Of a DNA stretch of 64,000 bases, positions 35,398 through 45,157 are shown piece by piece. This stretch comes from Arthrobacter sp. Y81 (GTDB taxonomy: Bacteria > Actinomycetota > Actinomycetes > Actinomycetales > Micrococcaceae). The stretch covers positions 186,001 to 250,000 of the forward strand of contig NZ_PJIL01000007.1 in NCBI RefSeq assembly GCF_002929335.1. The letters are read 5' to 3'. A program made the translations under genes and the position numbers. Positions within the stretch are counted from its first letter, which is position 1, and each line of letters starts with the position of its first letter. The notes below the pieces were generated by a model. The model saw only the letters and a program-made list of their open reading frames with translations, made no database searches and was not told where the DNA came from.

Positions 35398-38300
35398 CTA
35401 GCTTCCCGGAACCGTGTCAACAGGCGCGACTGCGGGAGCGCCGGCCGGTGCCGGCGTCGCATCCGTGCCCACCTTGACGTTGACCCACGTCCTGATGCCG
35501 TTGCCGCCCAGGCTCAGCCGGCCGAGGTAGGAGCCCTCGGCCAGGCCGGACCAGTTGGCTGTTGCCGTGGCGGCCGTTCCGTTCGGGGCAACGATCGGAT
35601 TCGGGTTGACGGTCAGGTTCCCTGCGTCCCCGCTGAACGAGACAGCCTGGAGCCGGGCAGAGGCGGCTCCGTTGTCCGGAGTGGAGTAGAGGTTGGCCAC
35701 GATGTAATACGTTCCGGCCCGTGGGGATTCCAGGTCCAGGAACTCGCTGGCCGACGACGTCGCCACCTGCGTGGCCACGAGTTTCCCGCTGCCGTCCGGC
35801 GCGTAGACCACCATGTCCCAGTCGACGTCCTCTGTCTCCGCCTGGATACCGAGCCGGGCAAACGTGGCGCCGGCGGGCACCGTCACCTGGACGACGGCGT
35901 TGTGGTCGTCATTCTTGGCCGCAAAGGCACCAGGGGTCTTGGTGACGGCCGTCTCGGAAAGGGGCGCGAGCCCTTCAATTCCCACGGCAATGGGCGAATC
36001 CGAACCTGACACCAGGTCCATGGTCCCGCTGCCCGTGCCGGTGGCGGAGCTGAAGGAGAACGACGGCGCAATCTGGGCATCCACCGGGCGGACAGCCATC
36101 GGAGAGCTGACCGTACGGGGTCCCTTCCACGTCAGGCTTCCGGTGGTGAACTTTCCTGTCGGGGCTCCTGCACTCTTCACCGTGATGGTGACGTCCAGGC
36201 TCTTGCCTGCTTTCTTGAAATCGAGGACGGCAGGTTCAACGCGAACATCGAAGCCCGGCAGGTTGACCTCGGCCTTGTACGTCCCGGGGACCAGGGCCGT
36301 CAGCGTCCGCTTGACCTTGATCTCGCCAACGAGGCTGCCCAGCGCAATGGAGGGTACGTTGAGGTCGCGCGCGGCCAGGGTTCCTGCCTTGTGCGCACCG
36401 GTGTCAACGCCTTGCCCGTTGAGGAAGGCATTCCACTGCTTGATGTCCGAGTTGTACACCAGCCCCGGATCCAGCACGCGGGTGGAGTCAATGTGGCCGG
36501 CGCCGCCTTCGAACGGGTTCAGGTTGGGCGTTCCGTCGGCGTTGACCAGGGGGTAGGCGGTGGTCATCATGGCGGACTTGACCATGGCGGGTGACCACTT
36601 GGGCTGCTTGCTGAGCACCAGTGCACCGAATCCTGCGATGTGCGGTGCGGCCATGGACGTGCCGGACATAAAGCCGAACTGGGCGCCGTTGTTCCCAATG
36701 GTGGAAACGCCTGCGAGGACATTGACGCCGGGCGCGGAGATGTCCGGCTTCAGGAGGTCGCCTCCGGCGGCCAGGCTCGGACCGCGGGAGGAGAAGCCGG
36801 CCACCTGGGGTGCCGGTGCAGAGGGCTCACCGGTGAGGTCGCCCTTGACGAGGCTGACCGTGAGGGCCGGATTGGAGGCAAGCTTGGACTTCAGCTCCAG
36901 GCTCTTGGGGGCGTTGACGTGGACGGTTGGCACCACGTGGTTGTCGGCGTCTTCCGAGCTCGAGGAAAGGTTGACCAGGATCATGCCCAGTCCGCCTTTC
37001 GACTGGACCTCAAGGCTCTTCGCCGTGCGGTCCACAACGCCGCGGTCGCACACTACGACCTTGCCGCTGACCTTCGCGGGGTCCAGGGTTCCCGGGCCGC
37101 AGAGGTTCGGCGCCGTGGGAGCGCCTGCCGCTGCGGCGTCCGCCGCGATCACGGCGGGGGCGTCCTTGACCTCGGTCTTCATGATGGAGGCTCCACGGAA
37201 CATGGTGCCGTCGGAAACCTTCACCGTGCCCAGCAGATCGCTCGGGAACGTTGAGGCGGCCACTGTGGTCAGCCACGGCGACGCGTGGTTCACCGTGGAG
37301 ACCGTGGGCCCGGAGTTACCGGCTGAGGCCGAGACAAAGACGCCGGCCGCCGCGGCGTTCAGGAACGCCAGAGCAACGGGGTCAGTGGTGCTGTTGGTGT
37401 TGCCGGAAATCGAGTAGTTCAGGACGTCCACGCCGTCTTTGATGGCGGCGTCGATGGCTTCCACTGAGGCTGAGGAATAGCAGCCGCCGGTGTTCGGATC
37501 GTTGTCCTCCCAGCACACTTTGTACACCGCAACCTTGGCGGCCGGCGCGACGCCGGAGCTCTTGCCGAAGCTGGCGCCGTCGATGACCTGGTCCACGTTG
37601 GCGTTGCCGGCGGCCGTGGTGGCGGTGTGGGTGCCGTGGCTTCCCACGTCCACCGGCGAGATCAGTTCCTCCGGGGCGCGGTTCTCCGGCGCCACGTACT
37701 GGAGGAAGGAATCGGCGAAGTACCGGGCGCTGATCACCTTCGAGTTGCAGTCGCTGCCGTCAAAGGCCGCGCCGGATTCGATGCCCTTCTGGCACTCACC
37801 TTCGAAGGTGGTGCCGTCGGACTTGAGCATGGCGATGGTGCCGCCCTTGGTCCGGTAGGGGACGCCCATTTCCGCTTTGCCCTTGCCATTGCCGTTGCCG
37901 CCCAGCGGGGCCACTGCCTCGCCTTTGAGGAACGGGTTGTCCGGGGCGTAGCCCGAGTCGATCACCCCGACCACCACACCCTTGCCTGCATTGGCTTCGC
38001 CGCCGAACTGCCTCGCCCACGCCCCGTCCTGGCCCGTGAGCTTCAGGAAGTCGGTGGTGGTGTAGTCCGGCGCGTTTTCCACGTCGGGTGCGACCAGGAG
38101 GACTTTGCTGTCCTTGGCCAACTCGGCGGCCTGGCGTGCGGTGAGTTGAGCCACGAAGCCGTTGAGCGCCGCGGTGTACTGCTTCGCAGGCTTTGCGGAG
38201 TGTTTTGCCGCGACGTCGCGCTGCGACTGGCGGAGGTGGGCATCGTAGGCTTTGAATTCCGGGCTAGCGGCGTCAAGCTTCCGGCCCTGCTGCGGTTTGG

Positions 38301-38550
38301 TGGCGGCGAGTCCCCCCGTTCCACCCTCATAGGCGGCTGCTGCTTCCTCGGCCAGGACCACTATGTAGCGGCCGTCCTTGTAGTCCGACGGGTTGACGTT
38401 CTTGGCCTGCACTGCCGTGCTGGGTCCAGCCGGCGCCGCGGTAGCGGGACCAACTGCAACGGAGGAGAGAAGCAGCGGGAGGCCTACAGCCAGCGCTGCC
38501 GCCTTCCGGAGTCCCCCGCCCCGGACAAGGCTTATTCCTTTTGATTTCAC
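35398..38550 (-). CDS. Secreted S8 family serine protease (subtilase) 2
   Basis: A 1050-residue subtilase paralogous to the one at 30004. A signal peptide ends near VGPATAAP; an I9 propeptide follows (GRYIVVLAEE); the triad is Asp198 (GVIDSGY), His305 (GSHGTHTA) and Ser632 (MSGTSMAAP), with a PA insert and C-terminal beta domains. The GTG at 38550 is preceded by GAAAGG about 12 bases upstream and gives a normal signal peptide (VKSKGISLVRGGGLRK). Substrate unknown; the large C-terminal part suggests a surface or extracellular protein target. Confidence 0.93.
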   Translation of the reverse strand: MKSKGISLVRGGGLRKAAALAVGLPLLLSSVAVGPATAAPAGPSTAVQAKNVNPSDYKDGRYIVVLAEEAAAAYEGGTGGLAATKPQQGRKLDAASPEFKAYDAHLRQSQRDVAAKHSAKPAKQYTAALNGFVAQLTARQAAELAKDSKVLLVAPDVENAPDYTTTDFLKLTGQDGAWARQFGGEANAGKGVVVGVIDSGYAPDNPFLKGEAVAPLGGNGNGKGKAEMGVPYRTKGGTIAMLKSDGTTFEGECQKGIESGAAFDGSDCNSKVISARYFADSFLQYVAPENRAPEELISPVDVGSHGTHTATTAAGNANVDQVIDGASFGKSSGVAPAAKVAVYKVCWEDNDPNTGGCYSSASVEAIDAAIKDGVDVLNYSISGNTNSTTDPVALAFLNAAAAGVFVSASAGNSGPTVSTVNHASPWLTTVAASTFPSDLLGTVKVSDGTMFRGASIMKTEVKDAPAVIAADAAAAGAPTAPNLCGPGTLDPAKVSGKVVVCDRGVVDRTAKSLEVQSKGGLGMILVNLSSSSEDADNHVVPTVHVNAPKSLELKSKLASNPALTVSLVKGDLTGEPSAPAPQVAGFSSRGPSLAAGGDLLKPDISAPGVNVLAGVSTIGNNGAQFGFMSGTSMAAPHIAGFGALVLSKQPKWSPAMVKSAMMTTAYPLVNADGTPNLNPFEGGAGHIDSTRVLDPGLVYNSDIKQWNAFLNGQGVDTGAHKAGTLAARDLNVPSIALGSLVGEIKVKRTLTALVPGTYKAEVNLPGFDVRVEPAVLDFKKAGKSLDVTITVKSAGAPTGKFTTGSLTWKGPRTVSSPMAVRPVDAQIAPSFSFSSATGTGSGTMDLVSGSDSPIAVGIEGLAPLSETAVTKTPGAFAAKNDDHNAVVQVTVPAGATFARLGIQAETEDVDWDMVVYAPDGSGKLVATQVATSSASEFLDLESPRAGTYYIVANLYSTPDNGAASARLQAVSFSGDAGNLTVNPNPIVAPNGTAATATANWSGLAEGSYLGRLSLGGNGIRTWVNVKVGTDATPAPAGAPAVAPVDTVPGS

Positions 38551-38748
38551 GAGTGACTGAAACCTTTCATGAGGTACGGGTCCGGCGGTGCGGCCGGTCT
38601 CGGTCAGCTGGGAAATGGCAGCCGGAGTAACAGATCCTGTCATCCGGCGAGACCAGCCGAGTCAAACAGTACAGAGTGATAGGCGAATATGACATAGGAC
38701 ACAAACTTCGTTTTTCTTTTGTCATTTCGAGGTCTCAGCCGGACACGA

Positions 38749-38782
38749 TTGAGGGCGGTTTCCCTTGGGAAACCGCCCTCAA
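38749..38782. terminator. Perfect 16-bp hairpin
   Basis: TTGAGGGCGGTTTCCC and its exact complement are separated by only two bases. It lies between the protease 2 promoter region and the end of the small gene at 38870. It has no clear T-run, so it may act as a bidirectional stop or be a protein site. Confidence 0.6.
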
Positions 38783-38869
38783 ACGAGCCCATTCCTGAAG
38801 GGCCGGCCACCCGGCTTCAAAAACGCCGAGGTTTAGTGTGACGGGGCCGACGGCGGCCCGGCGTGCCGG

Positions 38870-39055
38870 CTACTGGCGCGGAGTGCGGACAACCTCGCTG
38901 ATCCAGGCCCGGGTCTTCTCATCAATAGGCCCGGCAACGTTCGTCGCCCGGGCCGCCCGATCGGCTTTGATTTTCTGGATCACCATTCGGCCCAGGCCCG
39001 CAAAAACTGCAGCGGCCATTACCGGTAGAAGCACGGATTTCGGTTTCTGAGCCAT
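38870..39055 (-). CDS. Small hypothetical protein with hydrophobic N-terminus
   Basis: A 61-residue protein starting MAQKPKSVLLPVMAAAVFAG, with one possible short membrane helix at residues 8-25 and a basic then amphipathic C-terminus. A conserved look (actinobacterial codon bias in frame, ATG start) supports a gene. No family recognised. Alone between protease 2 and purS. Confidence 0.6.
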   Translation of the reverse strand: MAQKPKSVLLPVMAAAVFAGLGRMVIQKIKADRAARATNVAGPIDEKTRAWISEVVRTPRQ

Positions 39056-39319
39056 GCCGCAATCCTACTCAGCGGACCAGCGCGCCACCAGAGCCGGCGT
39101 CGCGCTCCACCCCCACGGCGAGTGCCCCAATTCACAGTCAACCGGCGAATGCGGCTTGACGCACTGCGGCCGGTAGAATGGGGCATGCAAGCTCGCGGAG
39201 CGCTCTTTCCGCTGTCTTATGTTTGGAGTCCGCAGGGCTGTAAATGCAGCAGCAGACCAGCGTGAGACGGCACCACTCCGCTGCGCCCTTACCCAACGCT
39301 CACGCACAGGAGTTACCGG

Positions 39320-39571
39320 ATGCCCCGGATCGTTGTCGACGTCATGCCCAAGCCCGAGATTCTGGACCCGCAGGGAAAGGCCATCGTGGGTGCACTTCCC
39401 CGCCTGGGCTTCACCAGCTTCAGCGCTGTCCGCCAGGGCAAGCGATTTGAACTGACCGTTGACGGCGAGGTGACCGATGCAATCCTGGCCCAGGCCCGTG
39501 AAGCAGCCGAAACCCTGCTGTCCAACCCCGTGATCGAAGACGTCGTCAACGTCGAGGTCGTCGAGGCCTGA
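39320..39571 (+). CDS. purS: Phosphoribosylformylglycinamidine synthase subunit PurS
   Basis: An 83-residue PurS (typical about 80), which bridges PurL and PurQ in the FGAM synthase complex of de novo purine synthesis. The family core [18 protein letters not shown] is present. CAGGAG lies upstream of the ATG. It is first of the purS-purQ-purL operon; the 264 bases before it should hold the promoter. Confidence 0.96.
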   Translation: MPRIVVDVMPKPEILDPQGKAIVGALPRLGFTSFSAVRQGKRFELTVDGEVTDAILAQAREAAETLLSNPVIEDVVNVEVVEA

Positions 39572-39572
39572 G

Positions 39573-40346
39573 ATGACTGAACTTCCCTTGATTGGCGAGG
39601 CGGTCGCGGTCGCGGCCAACCCGCGCCTTGCCGGCGCCCGCATCGGCGTCGTCACCTTCCCAGGAACCCTTGATGACCGCGACGCCGTCCGCGCCGTAAG
39701 CCTGGCCGGCGCCACTCCCGTGGCACTCTGGCACGCGGACACCACCCTCAGCGACGTCGACGCCGTCGTGATTCCGGGCGGTTTCTCCTACGGGGACTAC
39801 CTCCGCGCCGGCGCCATCGCACGCTTCGCTCCGCTGATGTCCAAGATCATCGAGGCGGCCAACTCCGACGCCAAGCTGCCCGTCCTGGGCATCTGCAACG
39901 GCTTCCAGATCCTCACCGAGTCGCACCTGCTGCCCGGCTCGATGATCAAGAACGACCACCTGAAATTCATGTGCCGTGACCAGGTCCTGCGCGTGGAAAA
40001 CAACAGCACGGCCTGGACCGGCGACTACGCTGCCGGCCAGGAAATCACCGTGCCGCTGAAGAACCAGGACGGCCAGTACATCGCCGACGAGAAGACCCTG
40101 GACGCCCTCGAAGCGGAAGGCCGCGTGGTGTTCCGCTACGTCGGCTTCAACCCGAACGGCTCCCGCCGCGACATCGCCGGCATCTCCAACGCCGCCGGCA
40201 ACGTCGTGGGCCTCATGCCGCACCCCGAGCACGCCGTGGAACCCGGCTTCGGCCCGGCATCCCTCGACGGCATCGGCAGCTCGGACACCGATGGCCTCGG
40301 CTTCTTTACCTCCGTCCTGAACAAGATTGTGGGAGGCGCAAAGTGA
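39573..40346 (+). CDS. purQ: Phosphoribosylformylglycinamidine synthase subunit PurQ
   Basis: A 257-residue class I glutamine amidotransferase that supplies ammonia to PurL. The nucleophile is the Cys in LGICNGFQ, with the His/Glu of the triad in PHPEHAVEP near the C-terminus and the oxyanion loop in [15 protein letters not shown]. It starts one base after purS and its end overlaps the purL GTG by four bases. Confidence 0.97.
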   Translation: MTELPLIGEAVAVAANPRLAGARIGVVTFPGTLDDRDAVRAVSLAGATPVALWHADTTLSDVDAVVIPGGFSYGDYLRAGAIARFAPLMSKIIEAANSDAKLPVLGICNGFQILTESHLLPGSMIKNDHLKFMCRDQVLRVENNSTAWTGDYAAGQEITVPLKNQDGQYIADEKTLDALEAEGRVVFRYVGFNPNGSRRDIAGISNAAGNVVGLMPHPEHAVEPGFGPASLDGIGSSDTDGLGFFTSVLNKIVGGAK

Positions 40347-42661
40347 GTACCTCAGCTGAAACCGTCAGCAGGAAGTTCAACATCGACACGGTCGAGAACG
40401 CAGCCAAGACTCCTGACACCGAACTTCCCTGGGCCGAGCTGGGCCTGAAACAGAACGAGTTCGATGAGGTCGTCAAGGTCCTGGGCCGCCGCCCGACCGG
40501 CGCCGAGCTCGCCATGTACTCCGTGATGTGGAGCGAGCACTGCTCCTACAAGTCCTCGAAGAACCACCTGCGCCAGTTCGGCGAAAAGGTGACCGACGAG
40601 ATGAAGAAGGACATGCTGGTGGGCATCGGCGAAAACGCCGGCGTCACCAACCTGGGCGACGGCTGGGCCGTGACGTTCAAGATCGAGTCACACAACTCGC
40701 CGTCGTTCGTGGAGCCCTACCAGGGCGCCGCAACCGGCATCGGCGGTATTGTCCGCGACATCATCTCCATGGGCGCCCGCCCGGTAGCCGTGATGGATCC
40801 GCTGCGCTTCGGCGCCATCGACCACCCGGACACCGCCCGCGTCATGCACGGTGCCGTGGCCGGCATCGGCGGCTACGGCAACTCCCTTGGCCTGCCCAAC
40901 ATCGGCGGCGAAATGGTCTTCGATTCCGTGTACCAGGGCAACCCGCTGGTCAACGCGCTGGCTGTCGGCGTCATGCGCCACGAGGACATCCGCCTCGCCA
41001 ACGCCTCCGGCAAGGGCAACAAGGTGGTGCTGTTCGGTGCCCGCACCGGCGGCGACGGCATCGGCGGCGCCTCGGTGCTGGCCTCGGAGTCCTTTGACGA
41101 CACCAAGCCGTCCAAGCGCCCCGCCGTGCAGGTGGGCGACCCCTTCGCTGAGAAGGTCCTGATCGAGTGCTGCCTGGAGCTGTTCAAGGGTTCACTCGTT
41201 GAGGGCATCCAGGACCTGGGCGCCGCAGGCATCTCCTGCGCCACGTCGGAGCTCGCCTCGAACGGCGACGGCGGCATGGAGGTCGAGCTGACCTCCGTCC
41301 TGCTCCGCGACCCCACCCTGACCCCGGGCGAAATCCTGATGTCCGAGTCCCAGGAACGCATGATGGCCGTGGTCACCCCCGAGAACATCGCCGCGTTTGA
41401 AGCGGTCATGGACAAGTGGGCCGTGGAGTACTCCTGGCTGGGCGAGGTGACCGACACCGGCCGCCTGATCATCACGTGGGAAGGCGAAGTCATCGTCGAC
41501 GTCGACCCGCGCACGGTTGCCCACGACGGCCCGGTCTACGACCGTCCGTACGCCCGCCCCGAATGGCAGGACGCCGTCCAGGCCGATTCCTTCACCGGAT
41601 CAGTCCAGGACGCCGGGCGACCCTCCGCCCCCGCGGAGCTGGCAGCTGCCGTCACCGAACTCATTGCCTCGCCGAACATGTGCAGCAAGGACTGGATCAC
41701 CAACCAGTACGACCGCTACGTCGGCGGCAACACCGCACTGGCCTTCCCGGACGACGCCGGCGTGGTCCGCGTCGACGAGGAAACGGGCCTGGGTGTTGCC
41801 TTGGCCACGGACGCCAACGGCCGCTACACCTACCTCGACCCGTACCACGGCGCACAGCTGGCACTGGCCGAGGCCTACCGCAACGTCGCCACCTCCGGCG
41901 CCGTGCCGATGGCCGTCAGCGACTGCCTGAACTTCGGTTCCCCCGAAGATCCGGATGTCATGTGGCAGCTCGCCGAGGCCATCCGAGGCCTGTCGGACGC
42001 CTGCATGGAGCTGGGCATTCCGGTCACCGGCGGCAACGTCTCGCTCTACAACCAGACCGGGACCACCCCCATCCACCCCTCCCCCGTGGTGGCAGTGCTG
42101 GGCAAGCTGGACGACGTCGCCCGCCGCACGCCGTCGGGCTGGCGTGAGGACGGCCAGGCCATCTACCTGCTGGGCACCACCGCAGCGGAACTGGACGGCT
42201 CGGAATGGTCCAACATGCGCGGACACCTCGGCGGTTTGCCTCCCAAGGTTGACCTCGCCGCCGAACGCGCACTGGGCGAAATCCTGATCAACGCGTCCCG
42301 CGACGGCATGGTGGATTCGGCTCATGACCTCTCCGAAGGCGGCCTCGCGGCAGCCCTCGTGGAGTCCTCGCTGCGCTACGGCGTGGGTGCCCGGATCGCA
42401 CTGCAGGACGTTATGGACCGCGACGGCGTGGACCTGTTCACGGCGCTGTTCTCCGAGACCCAGGGCCGTGCAGTTGTTGGCGTGCCCCGCTCCGAGGAGG
42501 TCCGCTTCACGGATATGTGCACCGCCCGGGGCTTTGCCCACACCCGTATCGGCGTCGTGGATGCGGACAGCGGCAAGCTGGAGATCAACGGCGTGGACAC
42601 CCTCGCCCTCGACGCCCTCCGCGAAGCCCACGAGGCAACCCTGCCGAAGTACTTCGGCTAG
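40343..42661 (+). CDS. purL: Phosphoribosylformylglycinamidine synthase subunit PurL
   Basis: A 772-residue small-type PurL, the ATP-dependent FGAM synthetase. The conserved [16 protein letters not shown] (catalytic His), [21 protein letters not shown] and later AIM/FGAM repeat halves are intact, and the length is normal. The GTG at 40343 overlaps the purQ stop (GTGA). The operon ends with this gene, immediately followed by a palindromic repeat. Confidence 0.97.
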   Translation: MSTSAETVSRKFNIDTVENAAKTPDTELPWAELGLKQNEFDEVVKVLGRRPTGAELAMYSVMWSEHCSYKSSKNHLRQFGEKVTDEMKKDMLVGIGENAGVTNLGDGWAVTFKIESHNSPSFVEPYQGAATGIGGIVRDIISMGARPVAVMDPLRFGAIDHPDTARVMHGAVAGIGGYGNSLGLPNIGGEMVFDSVYQGNPLVNALAVGVMRHEDIRLANASGKGNKVVLFGARTGGDGIGGASVLASESFDDTKPSKRPAVQVGDPFAEKVLIECCLELFKGSLVEGIQDLGAAGISCATSELASNGDGGMEVELTSVLLRDPTLTPGEILMSESQERMMAVVTPENIAAFEAVMDKWAVEYSWLGEVTDTGRLIITWEGEVIVDVDPRTVAHDGPVYDRPYARPEWQDAVQADSFTGSVQDAGRPSAPAELAAAVTELIASPNMCSKDWITNQYDRYVGGNTALAFPDDAGVVRVDEETGLGVALATDANGRYTYLDPYHGAQLALAEAYRNVATSGAVPMAVSDCLNFGSPEDPDVMWQLAEAIRGLSDACMELGIPVTGGNVSLYNQTGTTPIHPSPVVAVLGKLDDVARRTPSGWREDGQAIYLLGTTAAELDGSEWSNMRGHLGGLPPKVDLAAERALGEILINASRDGMVDSAHDLSEGGLAAALVESSLRYGVGARIALQDVMDRDGVDLFTALFSETQGRAVVGVPRSEEVRFTDMCTARGFAHTRIGVVDADSGKLEINGVDTLALDALREAHEATLPKYFG

Positions 42662-42673
42662 TCACTGCTCCAT

Positions 42674-42729
42674 CGATTGCTCCGTAACTGCCCTTTTGAA
42701 CCCTCAGAACGGCAGTTACGGAGCAATCG
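42674..42729 (+). repeat. Palindromic repeat A (flanks the DUF559 gene)
   Basis: Arms GATTGCTCCGTAACTGCC and GGCAGTTACGGAGCAATC (18 bp perfect, 19 with the outer C-G) enclose an asymmetric 18-base loop. It starts 13 bases after the purL stop and ends five bases before the DUF559 stop. Nearly the same element occurs in the opposite orientation at 43736-43783. Confidence 0.93.
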
Positions 42730-42733
42730 TCCG

Positions 42734-43675
42734 TTAAAGTCGAGGCCGCCATCCGGCTTGGACCAAGGCCGCACGGATTTTGGATAGTGCGGGCTTCGCG
42801 TCGTTGTACATGTGCCGTTTGGAGATGCGGACTTCCGTCCAGCCCAGGGCTTCGTACCTCTCAGAACGGGCGATGTCCCGGACAACCTGGCCTTCATCCC
42901 CGTGGTGCTCGCCTTCGTACTCGATCCCGATTTTGTACTTCCGGTAGGAAAGGTCCGGCTCGTGATGTCTGGCGCCATCCTCTGAAATTATCGGGACGTT
43001 GAGTTCCGGTTCAGGCAGCCCGGCCCGGATCATCGCCAGGCGAAGGAGAGTCTCCTGCGGCGAGTCGGAGCCCACCCGGATAAGTTTGATCGCATCTCTG
43101 GCCTTTCGCAGGCCGCGCTTCCCCTTGTGCCTGTCGATCATCCGCTGCAGGTCCGCCAATGTGCACAGCGGCGTGTCACGATCCTCCAGGTCCGCCCGCG
43201 GAACCCGGACGCAGCTGTCCCCCATGGCTACAAGCTCGTCGACTGACAGCATTTCCGCCATGTCCAGCCAGGTCCGCTCCGGAGTGGTCACAGGGATCCC
43301 GTTGACTATGGTGATCTCGTCGCCGAACAGCTTCATCCGGTGAACGATGACATGCGGCCGATTCAGATGGGCCTCGCCCTCAGGCCTGATGACATGAAAC
43401 ATATCCGGCGATCCCTTCTGCTGACGTCGCGGCAGCACGAGGAGTTCCGCCGCGGTGAGGTGCGATGCGGCGCATCGCTCGTTGACCTCAATGAAAGGCC
43501 GCACCCTGATGCTCAAGGGGAGCTCCGCCGTCGGGCTTGCCGACCGGATCCCCTTGCCCAGGCGATGAAGGCTGCGGTGCCGCAGCCGCTTGTGCGACAC
43601 CCCGGCACGCGCCGCGTCGACAACTGTGAACGGACGGCCTTGGAGTTCCTCTGGCAGCAGGCGCGGGGTCTTCAT
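42734..43675 (-). CDS. DUF559 (Vsr/PD-(D/E)xK-like) endonuclease-domain protein
   Basis: A 313-residue protein. The N-terminal 200 residues resemble the AbiEi-type wing-helix region seen in many actinobacterial DUF559 proteins (FTVVDAARAGVSHKRLRHR). The C-terminal 110 residues form a very-short-patch-repair-like nuclease domain with candidate active-site residues Glu209 (SPQETLLR), Asp241 (HHEPDLSY) and Glu252/Glu254 (GIEYEGEHH). Function unknown; the fold suggests DNA nicking. It is bracketed on both sides by inverted copies of the same palindrome, which is reminiscent of REP-associated transposase units. Confidence 0.85.
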   Translation of the reverse strand: MKTPRLLPEELQGRPFTVVDAARAGVSHKRLRHRSLHRLGKGIRSASPTAELPLSIRVRPFIEVNERCAASHLTAAELLVLPRRQQKGSPDMFHVIRPEGEAHLNRPHVIVHRMKLFGDEITIVNGIPVTTPERTWLDMAEMLSVDELVAMGDSCVRVPRADLEDRDTPLCTLADLQRMIDRHKGKRGLRKARDAIKLIRVGSDSPQETLLRLAMIRAGLPEPELNVPIISEDGARHHEPDLSYRKYKIGIEYEGEHHGDEGQVVRDIARSERYEALGWTEVRISKRHMYNDAKPALSKIRAALVQAGWRPRL

Positions 43676-43735
43676 GGATTCATCAGACCAGAATGCTGCC
43701 GTACGCTGCAGAAGTTATCCACAAGGCCCATCGGC

Positions 43736-43783
43736 TGCTCCGTAACTGCCGTTTTGAGGGTTCAGAAGGGCAGTTACGGAGCA
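43736..43783 (-). repeat. Palindromic repeat B (inverted copy of A)
   Basis: TGCTCCGTAACTGCC and GGCAGTTACGGAGCA (15 bp perfect) enclose an 18-base loop. Read on the minus strand, its loop matches that of repeat A at 16 of 18 positions, against 12 of 18 on the plus strand. So the two copies point in opposite directions around the DUF559 gene. It lies about 60 bases upstream of that gene's ATG. Confidence 0.93.
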
Positions 43784-43794
43784 ATCGATCGGGT

Positions 43795-44088
43795 TCAGTC
43801 GTCGCTGCGGAGCTCCCGTTGGCGGGCACTGAGGAGTTCGAGTTCGGGGCGGAAGGCCACGAATCGTTCGACGGCGGTGAGCACCTCCACGAGATGGGCC
43901 CGGTCGGCTGCCACCAGGCCGGCGCCCAGTTGCGTACGACGGTATTGCTCGTGGTCCCCAACCTCGGCCACGGACACTTCAAACCGGCGCTTCAGCTCCG
44001 CCAGCAGCGGCCGCACCACGGAACGCTTCTCCTTGAGGCTGTGAACGTCGCCCAGGAGAATGTCGAACTCAATCCATCCGATCCACAT
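43795..44088 (-). CDS. DUF503 family protein (YlxP-like)
   Basis: A 97-residue protein of the DUF503/YlxP family. The N-terminal VHSLKEKRSVVRPLLAELKR and the central VGDHEQYRRTQLGAGLVA are the family signature. Relatives often lie in nusA-infB operons and may be ribosome-linked; here it stands alone beside repeat B. Function not established. Confidence 0.88.
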   Translation of the reverse strand: MWIGWIEFDILLGDVHSLKEKRSVVRPLLAELKRRFEVSVAEVGDHEQYRRTQLGAGLVAADRAHLVEVLTAVERFVAFRPELELLSARQRELRSDD

Positions 44089-44120
44089 GGATTAATCGTA
44101 TCGATGCTGTCAGGACCGGG

Positions 44121-44438
44121 TCAGATGGTGAGCTCGCCCATGCGGTCCCAGCCGTCGCCGTCGAACTGGCGGCTGATGATCCGCGGCGTCTCGGCCAGGG
44201 CCTGCGGCATGTCCGCCATGGCCGTCTGGAAGTGTGCGCTGTTGACATGGTCACCGGCGGCGTCGTCCTTGAAGGCCTCCACCAGCACGAACTCGTTGGG
44301 GTCCTCGACGCTGCGGGACCAGTCGAACCACAGGTTGCCGGGTTCCTGGCGCGTTGCCTGGGTGAAGTCTTCCACCAGGTCCAGCCACTTTTCGGACCAG
44401 TCCGGCTTGACCTTGAACTTAACGACAATGAAGATCAC
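44121..44438 (-). CDS. Antibiotic biosynthesis monooxygenase (ABM) domain protein
   Basis: A 105-residue ferredoxin-like ABM protein, putative quinol monooxygenase. The start MIFIVVKFKVKPDWSEKW, the central EPGNLWFDWSRS and HVNSAHFQTAM (conserved His) fit the YgiN group. Members act as small cofactor-free monooxygenases or heme-related proteins. It may be in one transcript with DUF503 downstream. Confidence 0.88.
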   Translation of the reverse strand: MIFIVVKFKVKPDWSEKWLDLVEDFTQATRQEPGNLWFDWSRSVEDPNEFVLVEAFKDDAAGDHVNSAHFQTAMADMPQALAETPRIISRQFDGDGWDRMGELTI

Positions 44439-44516
44439 AGGGCTGATGCCTTTCGTTGTGTGCGGGGGTCAGTCCATTGTTTCACCGGGAGCGGCAACGG
44501 CCCGCGCAGGAGCGGT

Positions 44517-45143
44517 TCAGGCCCCTGCGGCGAGTGAGTGCTCGCACTCGTCGATGGCCTCCCGGGCCCATTCCTGCTGCTGGGGTGTGCCGACGCGTTC
44601 GGCCCACTGTTCCGCCAGTTGGAACTCGACCAGGGCCTCGGTAAAGCGCCCGGCTTCGTGCAGAGTCCAGCCGAGGTTCTTGTGCAGCGAGACCATCCAG
44701 CGTTTGGTCCGCGGATCGTGCACCGTGGAGGCGTATTCGAGGGCGCTGCGGGTCCATGATTCGGCGTGTGCGGAGTCCGCGATCGCCAGCATGTGCAGCG
44801 CATCAACAGCAAGGAACTCCTCGCTGAGGTGGTCCGCAAGTTCTGCCGCCTGTTCAAAGAGCGGCACGGCCATCGCGGCATGGCCGCTCGAGTTCAGCAG
44901 GCGCCCGCGTTCCAGCAGCACCCTGACGCCCACGGTCGGCTCATCGGCATCGACGGAATCCAGCAGGGCGTCGGCTTCCTCGTAGCGGCCCTGCAGTCCG
45001 ATGGCCCGCCCCAGCTGGGTGGCGAGCTCCGCCCGTTCGTCGGCGTCGTAGTTTCCGTCTTCAGCTGCCGCCCGGAAACGGGCTTCCGATCCGGCGGGAT
45101 CGTCGAAGTTCCACAATTGGTCAAGGGTTTTCTGTTCCAGCAT
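44517..45143 (-). CDS. Tetratricopeptide repeat protein
   Basis: A 208-residue helical protein with several TPR-like units (for example LGRAIGLQGRYEEADALLDS and LGWTLHEAGRFTEALVEFQLAEQ). No signal or membrane segment is present. TPR proteins mediate protein contacts; the partner is unknown. It is the second of the co-oriented small genes between 43.8 and 46.7 kb. Confidence 0.85.
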   Translation of the reverse strand: MLEQKTLDQLWNFDDPAGSEARFRAAAEDGNYDADERAELATQLGRAIGLQGRYEEADALLDSVDADEPTVGVRVLLERGRLLNSSGHAAMAVPLFEQAAELADHLSEEFLAVDALHMLAIADSAHAESWTRSALEYASTVHDPRTKRWMVSLHKNLGWTLHEAGRFTEALVEFQLAEQWAERVGTPQQQEWAREAIDECEHSLAAGA

Positions 45144-45157
45144 CCACCTGCTCCTGA

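Noticed and set aside
39156..39179. TTGACG / TAGAAT as purS promoter
   Set aside because: Only 12 bases separate the boxes, too short for a sigma-70-type promoter; the TAGAAT alone may still be a -10.
43340..44985. Plus-strand frames across repeat B and DUF503
   Set aside because: No family match; they read through palindromes and antisense to conserved small genes.
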